From positions 248,001-312,000 of the forward strand of contig QWDQ01000009.1 of assembly GCA_003868215.1 (NCBI GenBank): a stretch of DNA of 64,000 nt. Direction: 5' to 3'. The position numbers and the translations under genes are program-made. Below are positions 47,153-58,304 of this stretch, piece after piece. The notes under the pieces were generated by a model. It was not told the origin of the DNA, made no database searches, and worked only from the letters and a program-made list of their open reading frames with translations. The first letter of the stretch is position 1; every line of letters begins with the position of its first letter. The stretch comes from Pseudophaeomoniella oleicola (taxonomy: Eukaryota > Ascomycota > Eurotiomycetes > Phaeomoniellales > Phaeomoniellaceae).

Positions 47153-49471
47153 TTACAAGCCCAGCCCAATTTCGTCTTCTCCGTCGTCCTTAACCAAGTC
47201 AGGATCCAGGAAATCCAGTCTCATGATAAACACCTCCACACCCCGGGCTGAGCCACCATGTGTTTGACTCCACGGCACAAACCCTCCAGAAAGTTCACGT
47301 TCGGCATCACCAAGGTCGGTAGATTGCGCATGGTCATTTTCGGTCTCCCACGTTTTCACCGCGGTAGCGAATTCCTGCATCAACTCGGTGATCCTGCTCC
47401 TAGTTCTTCCCAGCTCGTCCAAGACTTCTTGCTCTTCCGCCGCGAAGCTCCGTGTCGGATCCGTGACGTCGACACCTTCAGCTTCAAGATCTAGGTTCGC
47501 ATAGATTCCTGACAGACGGTTGAAAAGTGCAACAAGATGCTCAACAGACACTAGAAAGTCGTGTAATGGGCGCATAACGGATTCCGATGTTAGAAATAGT
47601 GATTCACTTAGACTACGTAGATATTTTCGATGCGCTGAAGAGAGAGTCGCTGGGTCGAGAGGTGTAGCGGTAGTGTCACCATCGCTAGGGAATGCAGCTC
47701 GTCCAGAGTCAGCTTGCACTTCATGCTTGTCGGCGCCTGCTTTTATAGGACCTGAAGAGGTGGCCGGTTGTATGCGGTTGTCGCGCTTAAGCCATTCCAA
47801 AAAAGTTGTGGAGTCGTTATGAACAACGAAGCCTTGCAGGTACGAATCAAGCTCGGTCACTAAGTATAGCGCAGCATTTGCTGTGGCCCAGAATGCTCTC
47901 ATCCTACGTTGACGTGTAGCCTCTCGGACTCTTCGCTCTCTCAATTTGCCTGATCCATACGTAGAAGCACTGAACGGCGGTCCCGCTGGGCTAGGTTGGC
48001 ATCGGCGTAGAAGACTGGTCTGCCATAATCCGCTCAAATGTACTTCGGCTCGGCGAATAGCCAACAATAAAGACGACATCGCCGAATACCATTGAATGTC
48101 ACCTGTCGAAAGGAACAGGTCCAGGGGTGACACGAGCCGTAAAGCTAGCGCAGCATGTGTTGGAAACAGCAGGTCATCGAATCTGGTATCACTCTGTGGG
48201 AATGGGCCTTCTGATTTGTCGTGACTAGGTTTTGTGAGAGACAACTGGACCATGTCCCTCCCCAGCTCAAAGATCTCGTCATGAAAGTCGTCCTTTTCCT
48301 GTAATGCGGCAAGTTCTGCCCAAGTCTGGGTGAGAACAGCAGTAACTTCGCCATCTTTGATTCTCAGTCCGTCTACAAGGCCAGCCTTGCGCACCTTTTG
48401 TTGAGTGTCCTTTAGTCTACCTCGTATTCTCTTATCTGCATTTCCAATGATAGATATAGCAAATTCTCCGTCTTGCAGAAGCATGAAGCGATGCAGGATG
48501 TCGAACGTTTCCAAAACTACATGTTTCGGAAGTAAGTGAGCAAGTGCATTTCGTGATAGCGACAATCGAATGGCTGATATGGCAGTGGCTAGCTCAGAGG
48601 ACGATAGAGGCGACTTTAGACTCTCCAAATATTGAAGATGTACAGGAAGAAGCGAAGCGACCGGATCCCCGGCGAGACTAGAGCTCTTCGTGATACTGGA
48701 AGTGTTCCGAGAACGAATCTGGTTCAAAGACTGCCCGATAAGCAGCATTGTATCAGACATCTCTCTGGAGACGAACGAAGGGAGAAGGCCGTCATCTACT
48801 GTGTATAGCTGGCCTTCGTCTGATCCTGGTTGCTTCTTAATGAAGAGATCATCTGCACCGATCGTAGGCATCCTGCCATAGAGAAGCCAACTGGAAAGCA
48901 GCCGCAGCCACGCCATCTCTGCAACCTCAATCAAATTTAATGCCATGCTTTCAATGTCATCATATCCCGTGCACGATTCTTTCCGTAGGAAGTCGATCAC
49001 TACAACACCAGAAGCAGAATTCTGCCCTTGAGGGATACCCTGATTCCCGGCTACCATAAAATTTGCAACTGTCCAAAGCCATTGCAGGCGCCTCGTCCAG
49101 GGGGCAAATTCACTGACCACTGTAGACAGAGGAACAATCCCGTAGCCGCCAACGTAACCGGCATCTTTGGCAAGGACTGACTTTTCGACCTCGAGGATCT
49201 TGGACTGAAACTCACGAAGGAAGGCCGAAGCGATGTTCGTTGATATAGCGCGGCAAATTATAGATGGATGCGATGCAGAAATCGAAGACAGAAGCTCCCG
49301 TAACTTAACATGGAGATCCCTCAGGTCGGACAGCGCCGTCAATAAAGCTCGCTCAGGAGGCGACAGGAGGGGTAAGTCGATGTCTCCAGAGGCGAAATCT
49401 TCATCTGTGCGTCGTTTCGAGAGTAGAGGTGATGGATGCCCTGAGAGCGATAACAGGATTTCATGGAGCAT
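47153..49471 (-). CDS. GCP4: Gamma-tubulin complex component 4
   Basis: Component of the gamma-tubulin ring complex, which nucleates microtubules at spindle pole bodies. Single exon of 772 residues. It begins MLHEILLSLSGHPSPLL, the GCP4 signature start. The GRIP1 region follows with PWTRRLQWLWTVANFMVAG (an insertion-prone part), AEMAWLRLLSSWLLYGRM, DDLFIKKQPGSDEG and LLPSFVSREMSDTMLLIGQS, all typical of the SPC97/SPC98 superfamily. The GRIP2 region includes VSPLDLFLSTGDIQWYSAMS, LLLAIRRAEVHLSGLW, FWATANAALYLVTELDSYLQ and HRKYLRSLSESLFLTSESVM. The filamentous-fungus counterpart in Aspergillus is named GfhA. The C-terminus is acidic. It is divergent to the TYW1 gene, with 358 bases between the two start codons. 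Confidence 0.9.
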   Translation of the reverse strand: MLHEILLSLSGHPSPLLSKRRTDEDFASGDIDLPLLSPPERALLTALSDLRDLHVKLRELLSSISASHPSIICRAISTNIASAFLREFQSKILEVEKSVLAKDAGYVGGYGIVPLSTVVSEFAPWTRRLQWLWTVANFMVAGNQGIPQGQNSASGVVVIDFLRKESCTGYDDIESMALNLIEVAEMAWLRLLSSWLLYGRMPTIGADDLFIKKQPGSDEGQLYTVDDGLLPSFVSREMSDTMLLIGQSLNQIRSRNTSSITKSSSLAGDPVASLLPVHLQYLESLKSPLSSSELATAISAIRLSLSRNALAHLLPKHVVLETFDILHRFMLLQDGEFAISIIGNADKRIRGRLKDTQQKVRKAGLVDGLRIKDGEVTAVLTQTWAELAALQEKDDFHDEIFELGRDMVQLSLTKPSHDKSEGPFPQSDTRFDDLLFPTHAALALRLVSPLDLFLSTGDIQWYSAMSSLLLAIRRAEVHLSGLWQTSLLRRCQPSPAGPPFSASTYGSGKLRERRVREATRQRRMRAFWATANAALYLVTELDSYLQGFVVHNDSTTFLEWLKRDNRIQPATSSGPIKAGADKHEVQADSGRAAFPSDGDTTATPLDPATLSSAHRKYLRSLSESLFLTSESVMRPLHDFLVSVEHLVALFNRLSGIYANLDLEAEGVDVTDPTRSFAAEEQEVLDELGRTRSRITELMQEFATAVKTWETENDHAQSTDLGDAERELSGGFVPWSQTHGGSARGVEVFIMRLDFLDPDLVKDDGEDEIGLGL

Positions 49472-49829
49472 TCTCGGTACCGAGCAGGGTAATCGCTTGA
49501 TACGGGTTTAGGAAGAGATGCCTCACGTGGTAGACTCCTACGAGACTGGCATGATAATACAATCCATCCCAACAATTCGAAACGACACATTAGTTTGTGC
49601 AGGCGGTGCCAGTGATGTCTTCAGACTGTACGTTGTCTTTGAATGTGCCAGCGACTCGAGCCACACGAGAGCGTACTACGGTAAGACGCGATGACACTAT
49701 AAGCGCGTTGCGCTGTTATGTGCTCTGGGCGAATCAACATTTAGAAATATAACGTTACCTCCGTCGGGCAGTAGTGTGCGGGGAAAGTAAGGGTCCAATT
49801 GTTCCCCTCCACATCTTGAAATTTATTGC
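49472..49829. promoter_or_regulatory. Shared divergent promoter region of GCP4 and TYW1
   Basis: These 358 bases separate two divergent start codons, so both promoters must lie within or overlap it. I see no specific factor site that I can defend. A short minus-strand frame reaches into it from the GCP4 gene but has no family support. Confidence 0.5.
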
Positions 49830-52256
49830 ATGGTCGAGACATCAACCTTCATTAACAGCAATCCGTCGGCGATTCCACCAGCAAAGATGGATATGAGGGA
49901 TGGTCACGAATGGGCTGTTGTCTTGGCAGACCGTATAGACAGAATTGTAGGGCTATGGCACCAGCATCGAACAATCGTGATCATCTGTTTTTCCATTGCC
50001 CTTCTTGCTACCCGCCTCTATCTCGCGTCCGATCGATCGAAGACCGCATCTTCGAAATCTATTCCCTCGTCACCGGCTAGCCTACCTGCCGATGAGAAAG
50101 CGCATACGGAACCTATTCAAGTCAGCATACTCGAGGAGAACAAAACGAAAGATATCCCTGCCACATCTGGAAAAGCCATTGCGCTTTCCTCCCAAACAAG
50201 ACAGCATCTTCTGAAGACCCCGAAAGTCGTTGCTGGGCGTAGGCCGACTAGACACTCTCCATCCACTGGAAGTGCTCTTTCCGGCAATTGTGACATCCAA
50301 CCTTTGGTGTTCTTTTGCTCCCTGACGGGAACAACGGAGAAGCTCGCGCAAGGTGTACTAGGTTCTTTAAAGACTTTCGCTGAGGATGGCGGAAACAATG
50401 ATGGTCGCCGTATCCTTTCGCCAGAATTGCATGATCTTAGTTACATCGAATTCGACGACTTTTTCATAAACGGCCCACTGGGGTCTGAATCTCCTCGGCC
50501 TGTCAAGTACGCATACTTTTTGCTTATACCTTCGTATGATATCGATACGATTCTTAATACTTTCCTTGCAAATCTCGAAGAGGTACATCACGATTTCAGA
50601 ATCGATACTGCCCCTCTTTCATCATTACTCGGCTATTCTGTCTTCGGCGTGGGCGACAAGGAAGGATGGCCAACGGAAGCACTGGGGTTCTGCTCCAAAG
50701 CGATTGAGCTGGATAAGTGGATGGCAAGGTTGACAGGGAGGAAAAGAATATATCCCCTAGGCATGGGAGATGTCAAGGCTTCTTTAAAAGCGTCTATTCA
50801 TGAATGGACGTCGGGTTTGAAGAACGTTCTGTCTGATATATCTTCGACCGGTGCTCTAGGAGAAGGTGTGCCAGGAAGTGGGGCTCCTCTGGAGAGCGAA
50901 GATGAAGATGGCGTTGATGATTTCCCTGATCCTAAGCCTAAGAAGAGACAAAAGTTGTCGGTCGTCAATGACCTCGAAGATGTACGTGGGCCTTCAGAAT
51001 CAGACGCCACCAATATGGCAATTGACTTCACGACATATTCAAAGACGGTCTCCAATGCACCAAAAGAGATGGTACCTACGTCATCGCCTACCTATGCTTC
51101 TTTGACGAAGCAGGGATACACGATTGTAGGTAGCCACTCAGGTGTGAAGATTTGCCGCTGGACGAAGTCAGCTTTGCGTGGGAGAGGCTCCTGTTACAAA
51201 AATTCATTCTACGGAATTAAGTCACATCTTTGCATGGAAACGACGCCATCTCTTTCATGTAGCAACAAGTGCGTGTTCTGTTGGCGCCATGGTACGAATC
51301 CGGTCTCAACTACGTGGAGATGGCAGGTTGATGATCCCAGAATGATCTTCGATGGTGCTAAGGAAGGACATTATAAGAAGATCAAAATGATGCGGGGGGT
51401 ACCGGGTGTGCGCGCAGAACGTTTTGAGGAAGCAATGCGGATTCGACATTGTGCTTTGAGTCTAGTTGGGGAACCAATTTTCTACCCTCACATCAATGAA
51501 TTCGTCAACCTTCTGCACAGCGAACAGATATCATCGTTCCTTGTGTGCAATGCCCAGCATCCAGACCAGCTTGAAGCACTAACAAGGGTCACTCAACTGT
51601 ACGTGAGCATCGACGCATCCAACCGTGACAGTCTTCGGAAAATCGATCGGCCCCTCCATCGAGATTTCTGGGAGCGCTTCCAGCGTTGCTTGGATATTTT
51701 AAGAGAAAACCGGTTCGTACAACGGACAGTCTTCCGCCTTACCTTAGTAAAAGGCTTCAACATTGAGGAAGAGGTGGAGGGATACGCAGACTTGGTTGCC
51801 AGGGGTTTACCCTGTTTCGTGGAGATCAAGGGCGTCACGTACTGTGGTACATCTACCTCAGCTGGTGTGGGTCTGACAATGGCCAATGTGCCATGGTACG
51901 AAGAAGTTGTGGAATTTGTGGAAGCACTCAACGACGCCCTGGCAAAGCGTGGTTTGGCGTATGGGATTGCTGCTGAGCATGCCCATAGTTGTTGTGTTTT
52001 GCTTGCTTCAACAAGGTTCCACATTGAAGGAAAGTGGAACACGTTAATCAATTACGACAGATTTTTCGAGCTCCTTGAGAGTGGTATTGACTTTGCTCCC
52101 GAGGACTACTGTGCACCGACACCTGAGTGGGCACTTTGGGGCAGGGGTGGTTTCGATCCAGCTGATGAAAGGGTAGATCGGAAGGGCCGGAAAATCGAAA
52201 ATGCAGATCCACGAAGAGGTGTTCCACAACCCAAGGTCATGGAGATTGTTGCTTGA
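49830..52256 (+). CDS. TYW1: tRNA 4-demethylwyosine synthase (radical SAM)
   Basis: Enzyme of wybutosine synthesis: it condenses N1-methylguanosine-37 of tRNA-Phe with two carbons of pyruvate to form 4-demethylwyosine, at the ER surface. Single exon of 808 residues. A hydrophobic anchor near the N-terminus (TIVIICFSIALLATRLYLAS, about 48-67) precedes a flavodoxin domain with VFFCSLTGTTEKLAQGVLGS and GVGDKEGWPTEALGFCSKA. A charged linker with EDEDGVDDFPDPKPKKRQK follows. The radical SAM domain has the CxxxCxxC cluster as C477, C481 and C484 (CSNKCVFCWRHGTNP), then MMRGVPGVRAERFEEAMRIR, LSLVGEPIFYPHINEFVNLL and FVEIKGVTYCGTS. All key cysteines are present. A start at the second methionine (49887) is possible. 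The length and domain order match fungal TYW1. Confidence 0.96.
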   Translation: MVETSTFINSNPSAIPPAKMDMRDGHEWAVVLADRIDRIVGLWHQHRTIVIICFSIALLATRLYLASDRSKTASSKSIPSSPASLPADEKAHTEPIQVSILEENKTKDIPATSGKAIALSSQTRQHLLKTPKVVAGRRPTRHSPSTGSALSGNCDIQPLVFFCSLTGTTEKLAQGVLGSLKTFAEDGGNNDGRRILSPELHDLSYIEFDDFFINGPLGSESPRPVKYAYFLLIPSYDIDTILNTFLANLEEVHHDFRIDTAPLSSLLGYSVFGVGDKEGWPTEALGFCSKAIELDKWMARLTGRKRIYPLGMGDVKASLKASIHEWTSGLKNVLSDISSTGALGEGVPGSGAPLESEDEDGVDDFPDPKPKKRQKLSVVNDLEDVRGPSESDATNMAIDFTTYSKTVSNAPKEMVPTSSPTYASLTKQGYTIVGSHSGVKICRWTKSALRGRGSCYKNSFYGIKSHLCMETTPSLSCSNKCVFCWRHGTNPVSTTWRWQVDDPRMIFDGAKEGHYKKIKMMRGVPGVRAERFEEAMRIRHCALSLVGEPIFYPHINEFVNLLHSEQISSFLVCNAQHPDQLEALTRVTQLYVSIDASNRDSLRKIDRPLHRDFWERFQRCLDILRENRFVQRTVFRLTLVKGFNIEEEVEGYADLVARGLPCFVEIKGVTYCGTSTSAGVGLTMANVPWYEEVVEFVEALNDALAKRGLAYGIAAEHAHSCCVLLASTRFHIEGKWNTLINYDRFFELLESGIDFAPEDYCAPTPEWALWGRGGFDPADERVDRKGRKIENADPRRGVPQPKVMEIVA

Positions 52257-52696
52257 AGTAGTGCAGATAGTGAGATATCCAAATCATCCAGGACCAATGC
52301 TGTGATCGGGTCACTGCATGTATTACATCGGATGCGATGCTATTCGATCATTCGTCCTCATGCCAAGACAGATCGTAAACGCGTATGTCGCGTTAAGTGG
52401 TTTAACGTTGCGCGGCAACGCATGGATTAATGGCACTACTAATCGCATTCCACAAAATCGTCATCGATACAAATCTAGATCGAATCTACAGTCAGTAATA
52501 CTACCAAATCTCGGATCATACTCTATCATAATACTGAGTGCCAAAGAGCATTTTGTTATTTTTTATCACCATTACATCATCCGACTGCCTTCAGTGGCGA
52601 CGAGGCCTAGTAGCAGCGAAGATTGAGCGTCAATTCCATCCACCGCAGCATTGAGCCTCCTAGCTTGACCTTGTCCCAAACTGGTGTTTTTTGAAG
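52257..52696. promoter_or_regulatory. Intergenic region upstream of CDM1
   Basis: About 440 bases between two plus-strand genes, expected to hold the TYW1 terminator and the CDM1 promoter. No gene is supported. Confidence 0.4.
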
Positions 52697-53443
52697 ATGC
52701 CTCCAAAGCGCAAGTCTGGCGGAGCTGCCGCGACTAGAAATGCACAATCCACGTTATCATTCAACTCGAAAAAGGGCAGCAGTGCAAGAGTCACGAAACC
52801 TTCATCCGCCGCAACAAGTAAAGATCTAGGCAAAAAGCTTGCAGCGCTTGAAGATTCAAAGCCGACCGACAGATCAGATATTCAGGTCATTGTTCCTCCG
52901 CAGGAAGAAGATGAGGATTTCGAGGTCAAAGCTGTTGATGTGGAAGGTGTGAAAGCTGAAGTGATAACATTACCAAAGAAGGTCGAGGACAAGACGTTGA
53001 GAGAGTCGGAGGCAGAGAACATTCCAGACACTGTCATAAGGCGGTATTGGAAAAAGGAAGAGGGAAACAGACTTGCACCGAGAGGTATGTATGCACTCTG
53101 TCTGGCAGCCGACCTTACCCTTATTCAGATTCCCAATGGATGCTCCTACGAAATGTGCTGACTTGAAGATCCCCTTCTAGTCCACCAACAAGATCTTACA
53201 ATCTCCGAAAAGATACTTCGTCATTTTGACTTGAGCTCACAATATGGCCCTTGTATTGGCATCTCTCGATTGAAGCGGTGGAAGCGAGCTGAAACTCTTG
53301 GGCTTAATCCTCCGATCGAAGTACTGGCGGTCCTAATGAAAGAAGAAGAGGCTGACAAAGAACGGAAAAAGGACGAAGAGGGCAGATGGAAGCGAGCATA
53401 TATTGACGAGTTGATGGAAGGTAGACTTGGTATGGCCGAATAA
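52697..53443 (+). CDS. CDM1: DNA polymerase delta subunit 4 (Cdm1)
   Basis: Smallest subunit of replicative DNA polymerase delta, counterpart of fission yeast Cdm1 and human POLD4. Two exons, 52697-53084 and 53181-53443, with a 96-base intron, give 216 residues. The N-terminus has a PCNA-binding PIP box, QSTLSFNSKK (residues 17-26), after a basic start (MPPKRKSGG). The middle is acidic and probably disordered, with PQEEDEDFEVKAVDVEG. The conserved C-terminal domain starts after the junction: HQQDLTISEKILRHFDLSSQ, YGPCIGISRLKRWKRAETL and GLNPPIEVLAVLM, the family signature. The C-terminus is Glu/Lys-rich. It is longer than POLD4 (about 107 residues), mainly through the disordered region. ATG choice: the first in frame. 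Confidence 0.92.
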
Positions 53444-54509
53444 TCTTCCAACCTCTGGGACACGGTGGAGGCCTCCTTTTTTACTCGCTTTTCAGAAAGA
53501 TGTGCTTTCACCATCCTCATTGGCTTTGATTCTTTACGGCGTTGCGTGGTTACGAAATTGGGCACTGGGGCTGGATATCAAGGGAGAATGGCTGGTTTGT
53601 ATGAAGGCAGTTCTGGCACTATGTTACCTTTCTTTTTCGTCAAGCAAATCACAGGATGGTGTCACGACTATATCGGTCCTCGCGTCGTCACATCCGTACA
53701 TTTTCTATGGCCTTCATGGGCTCCCAATTATCATGCTGGGGTTCGGCCTGTTTACCATATTGGAGAGGGGCTTTGCCATCAGTCCTGCTTCCCAAGGAGC
53801 AAGCGTTGCCTACTAAGCTCATTGCTCGCTTCTCTAGCGTGATAGCCCTGATTTGATGGAGGCTGACAACTCATGCCAAGATATTTACAACGAATGATCT
53901 GAACATGGACGTGAGGCTACATGCAGCGACTGATAGAATGTCTCTCTTTCTGCTTGCTGTACTTCATTGTTTAAAGCAAGTAGAGAAATGCCGAGCCTCA
54001 ACGAGGAAAGTCGTGAATGAGATCCTTTTTTCTCCCCCCACGTCCATCTCGGATTCTGCTATCCGGTGAGATTCCTGAAGATTTCGGACCTGGTTCATAC
54101 ACGGCCTCTAAGGCAAGACTTGGGTTTCGTAGACGAGAGTGGTAGACTCAAGCAAGCATTGCCGTTGAACAAGATTTATAGAGATTCCTATCATGCGCTA
54201 CCAGCTCACGAACCCGCTAGAAGACGCAATGCCTTGTCCATAGCTCACCAAACCCGAAGCGATAGACGGTGCTGACGCTTGTCGCTAGAAGGCAGGATTG
54301 AATGTCTCATCGGGCAACTTACAATTACTCACCTATAAGTTAGCACCAGCTCGCTTAACACCGAATGGGAGTCGCTGAGGGTCTAAGGCGCGCCCTTCCG
54401 TTGATCACGATGGCGTGTATCGATTTAATGCTACGACCGGCCCTCCTCGAGAGTATCAATACGTGATCTCTAATGAGTGATCCGGGGGAAGTACTTCCTC
54501 TACCAAGCT
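53444..54509. other. Intergenic region with one unrecognised open frame
   Basis: About 1.1 kb between CDM1 and the serine hydrolase gene, both plus strand. Two overlapping plus-strand frames at 53427-53816 and 53465-53842 are open for about 125 residues; the first is hydrophobic (PSSLALILYGVAWLRNWAL), but no family is recognised and its start lies within CDM1. The rest probably holds the CDM1 3' region and the hydrolase promoter. Confidence 0.4.
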
Positions 54510-56045
54510 ATGGATTTATTCAGTTCATCGTCTTTCAAGAAGCATGTCGAGGATCTCATGCTCGAATGGCATGTTCCCGGTTTGAGTATAGCTGCCTTCG
54601 ACGCCAACAAAGTCACACCGCAGGCATACGGACTTGCTAGTGTGGAACAAAAGACGCCAGTCACTCCCGAGACGATATTTGATTGTGCCTCGACCTCGAA
54701 GTCCCTAACCGCCGCAGCGGTTGGTAAACTGGTCGAGGATGACAACTGCCATCCTGAGATACTCTGGAGTACCCCTATGTCGAAACTACTCCCCGGTGAG
54801 TTCGTTCTTCCAACGGCACTAGCCACAGAAGTCACTACCATCGAGGACATTCTCTGTCATCGCTGTGGGACACCTCGTCATGATTGGAGCTATCTTGGTG
54901 TCAGAGCCCGAAAACCAGATACACCTCAGTCCATTACTAGAAACCTAAGAAACCTGCCGATGACAGCCGAGCCACGGACCACTTTTCAGTACTGCAACAT
55001 GATGTACACAGTTGCAAGCTACCTCATAGAAAAGGTCTCCGGAGTATCATTCACACAATTTCTCCAATCAAACATACTTGATGTTCTGGGAATGACATCG
55101 ACTTTCGTCCAACGCAGTGAAGTCTTTGCGGCTGGCCAAGGTCGGCGACTCGCTCGGCCGTACGTTTGGCGAAAAGAACTCGCAAGATATGACGAGCTCG
55201 AAGTAGTCGATCAGCCTGAAGGCCAAGGAGCAGGATTAGTCCAAAGCACGGTTCTGGACTTTGCAAAATGGGTGCAAGCAGTCATGATGAAAGACAATCG
55301 TCTGATGTCGAGCAAGACATACGATGAACTAATCAAGCCACGCATTATTGCATATTGGGGTGACGACGACGAGTCCCTCGAACCATTCACTTCATACAAT
55401 CTCTATGCACTCGGCTGGGAAAACGAATTTTATCGAGGCCACAGGGTCGTCATGCATGATGGTAATGACTTGGGGTACAGTAGTCGCATACTATTCCTGC
55501 CCGAGCTGGAATTCGGGCTCGCCATTTTTGGAAACTCTGAAGGGGCTCACAAAGTAGCCCATATTCTAGGCATGGAGCTCATAGACTCTGCTTTGAACAT
55601 TGATGTTGCCAATCGCATTGACTGGCCTGAACGATCACGGCAGGTCATGAAAGAAGATGACGATTCCAGCGATCTCGACGACCTTCGCCGAAGATTATGT
55701 CCAGCGGAGTCTGCATCTGCGAGAAACCTGACTCGATCTTTAGAGCTGTATTTGGGAACATATAACAACGCTGGCTACCAAGACATTACCATCGATATCA
55801 AGAACAGTGCTTTGCACATGGACGGAAGTGACCGTGGTATGCCATTCGAAATCAGATTCGAGCATGTTTGTGACGACACCAAATTCGTTGCAGAAATCAG
55901 TGACGACGAAGGTGTGACAATGCCCGTCGAGGCTGAATTTCGTTTCGAAGGTGCAGTCCACGCAGTTGCTGTGGGCATCGCATTTTGCGAGGAGATGCAT
56001 CGCGATCTGATATGGTTCCAAAAGGTTTCGAACGGTGTGATTTAG
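54510..56045 (+). CDS. Beta-lactamase-fold serine hydrolase (class C / PBP-like)
   Basis: Serine hydrolase of the beta-lactamase/penicillin-binding-protein superfamily, single exon, 511 residues. The active-site motifs are S61-T-S-K64 (DCASTSKSL), Y161-C-N (TFQYCNMMYTVASYL) and HDGN (VVMHDGNDLGYSS) in place of the third motif. Other marks are HRCGTPRHDWS and ILDVLGMTSTF. After about residue 390 a C-terminal domain of the type often appended to these enzymes follows (LELYLGTYNNAGYQDI onwards). In fungi such proteins act as esterases, transesterases or peptidases; the substrate is unknown and no antibiotic role is implied. No signal peptide is seen, so a cytosolic location is likely. I use the ATG at 54510; an upstream in-frame start is less convincing. 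There is no polyketide synthase in the window, which is a common partner of such hydrolases. Confidence 0.88.
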   Translation: MDLFSSSSFKKHVEDLMLEWHVPGLSIAAFDANKVTPQAYGLASVEQKTPVTPETIFDCASTSKSLTAAAVGKLVEDDNCHPEILWSTPMSKLLPGEFVLPTALATEVTTIEDILCHRCGTPRHDWSYLGVRARKPDTPQSITRNLRNLPMTAEPRTTFQYCNMMYTVASYLIEKVSGVSFTQFLQSNILDVLGMTSTFVQRSEVFAAGQGRRLARPYVWRKELARYDELEVVDQPEGQGAGLVQSTVLDFAKWVQAVMMKDNRLMSSKTYDELIKPRIIAYWGDDDESLEPFTSYNLYALGWENEFYRGHRVVMHDGNDLGYSSRILFLPELEFGLAIFGNSEGAHKVAHILGMELIDSALNIDVANRIDWPERSRQVMKEDDDSSDLDDLRRRLCPAESASARNLTRSLELYLGTYNNAGYQDITIDIKNSALHMDGSDRGMPFEIRFEHVCDDTKFVAEISDDEGVTMPVEAEFRFEGAVHAVAVGIAFCEEMHRDLIWFQKVSNGVI

Positions 56046-58304
56046 GGCAATCAGACCTGGACCTAGGGAGCTCGGCGGCGATGAGCTTATAGAAGAGGGC
56101 TCAAGTGATGTCTCTCTGAAGTCTCCCCCGGAGAGGCTGTGGTTTCATGCATGGTGGGTCTAACAATGAAGCGAGCAGTCAAGGTATTGCAATGGAGAGA
56201 TCCTCCAAGATGCTAACAGTCAAGCCTTGGAAGCCGTTATCACTCTTCAGCATGTACATACTCGGCAAGAACGATATGGCGCAAGGCCTCACTTGTTCCG
56301 TATGGTCGGTTGCTTAGGACGAGAGGTAATACCATTTAGATGCAGCGTCGGGACCATGCTTACTTGGGCCTATCGGGTACTTAAGGGTAACTTATAAGTT
56401 GATTGGGACCGATGCGGGTAGGAATGATTTCGTTGCATACACATGGCAGGGGGGAAAGATCACCACCGGGAGCCCATAACGGAGCATCTCAGGGGAAGGG
56501 TCTTTCAAGAAGGGCACAATGGCAAGCCACACCACCAAGTGCAAAGCAATAGATGCAAGCCTCCAATGCCCGGAAATGCAAAGGGAAATGCACAACGTAA
56601 ATTAACATGGCCATCCTTCGGGAGCCGATGCTGCTTTTCTGGTTGTATTCGGTAATTGCGATTGATGAAGGAGTCGAGGGCGAGAGAGGAAGGAGATGAG
56701 ACCAATATTCAAGCATATAATAATCACATATGGATCTTGAATGAGCCTCGACTGGATGAAATCCAAGAATCCAACTGCCGAACAATCATCAACGTTCAAC
56801 AGGGAAACGAGGTGTGTCATGACGTGTTTGACTATTCTTTTCAGGAAGCTGTAAAAGATGACAATCAATTACCGAATTTCCATAACTGTTAGTAAATAGA
56901 AAAGAGAGCAAAAAAATGCAAGTGTCATAGTCCATTTTCGAGTTGTCCGTTCCCGAAAGTCAAAAAGGGAGACGGCGAGATGGATTGTTGGCGTTGAGTT
57001 CTTCGTCGTCCGTTTCGTCCATCTGTCAATTCTGTCAATTTTCACTGTCTGCTTTACCTAGATTGGCAGGTCCTGTACCTGGTAACTACCTAACATTAGA
57101 TGCTTTTATTCTTGTTTTGTTGAGAGGAAAGAAAATGTTTCTCATTCATCTACCGAACCGTCGTCTATTAGCCTCGATGTGGTTTTGTAGGATAGTTCTT
57201 CATCATCCGAAAGAAGATTACCCAACATTAACTACCTGGTAATTAATATGTAGCGAGTAGAGTACGGAGTACAGAGCATGCAATTCTCGATCATCAGGCC
57301 CCGATCTCCCTGACCCTGCGATACGATAGTCGAGGCTCTAGTCTCCGATCTCCTCTTCTCTTTGATCTCAATACTTCCTTTCCCTACACCTAAAGAGCTA
57401 CCCTGCTAACCATACTGCTGTTGGCGAGATGGCAATAGCTTCCGGGGATCATCCTTGCCATGAGGTACTACATAGTACAGCTCGACAGATGCTTTCGAAG
57501 CGAGGTCGGCCATTCATTGGATTGGATGTCCATCTCCACAGCTTGGACGTCACCACTTCTCTTCTCTTCTACTTTCCGTTCGCCTCGCCCGTTGTTTCGT
57601 GCGGCTCGGCGGACGACGGCCCAAAGATTCGATGGGTGCAAACTGGTTGGGAAACGTTTTCCGTCTGCAGAGAGCTCTGCTCAATGGAACTTGTCAAGCA
57701 GCAGTGCGAAGTGGTGAGATTCTCGGCTCAACGGGGCTGAGACTAGAGTCTACAGTAAGTCAATGGCCAAGGGGAACGGCGAATAGAAAAGTCTAAGCTC
57801 CCATCCATCCATATCCGGTCTCGCCGGTCCAATTGTGTTTTGTGACGGCTGTTCAACTTTTTATTTACTTGCATCATCATCGATCATGACAGTTGCTGTT
57901 TGCTCACTAATGCTTATATGCATTGGCCATATTCAGGTACAGCATGCAGTGCAATTGTACCTTCCCGAGCTACTCCTCCTACTAACCCCACGACTTCTAC
58001 TCCGGCCACTGTCCTAAGCCGCTCTCAGTAAGTCGAAGCAAACGGATGCCCTCTACGGTTCCTTGAGCCTCAGCAGTCAACCTGTGACCATCGCAGACTT
58101 TTCCATGTCCACCCGGCAATTCAATGAGCCAATCTGGAACCATGCGGTCATTGAACTTGCCTGCATAGGTCGTCTCCCCTCGTAGTGAGGTCATTCGTTA
58201 CACAACTGCCTCTCCACGTATATAGGCTGCCAATATCCAGTCTCTTCCATCAAGGTTTGGCTTTTCTTCTCGTTCATCTCTTTTCCACAGTCACAGTGAA
58301 AGCC
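56046..58304. promoter_or_regulatory. Intergenic region upstream of the Rds1-like gene
   Basis: About 2.3 kb between two plus-strand genes. It should hold the hydrolase 3' region and, on the right, the Rds1-like promoter. Open frames at 56489-56785 (minus), 56943-57242 and 57429-57740 (plus) have no recognisable domain. A repeat-like TACGGAGTACAGAG segment lies near 57261. Confidence 0.4.

Noticed and set aside
53427-53842. Two overlapping plus-strand frames after CDM1, one hydrophobic
   Set aside because: They lie in different frames over the same bases, one starts inside CDM1, and no family is recognised.
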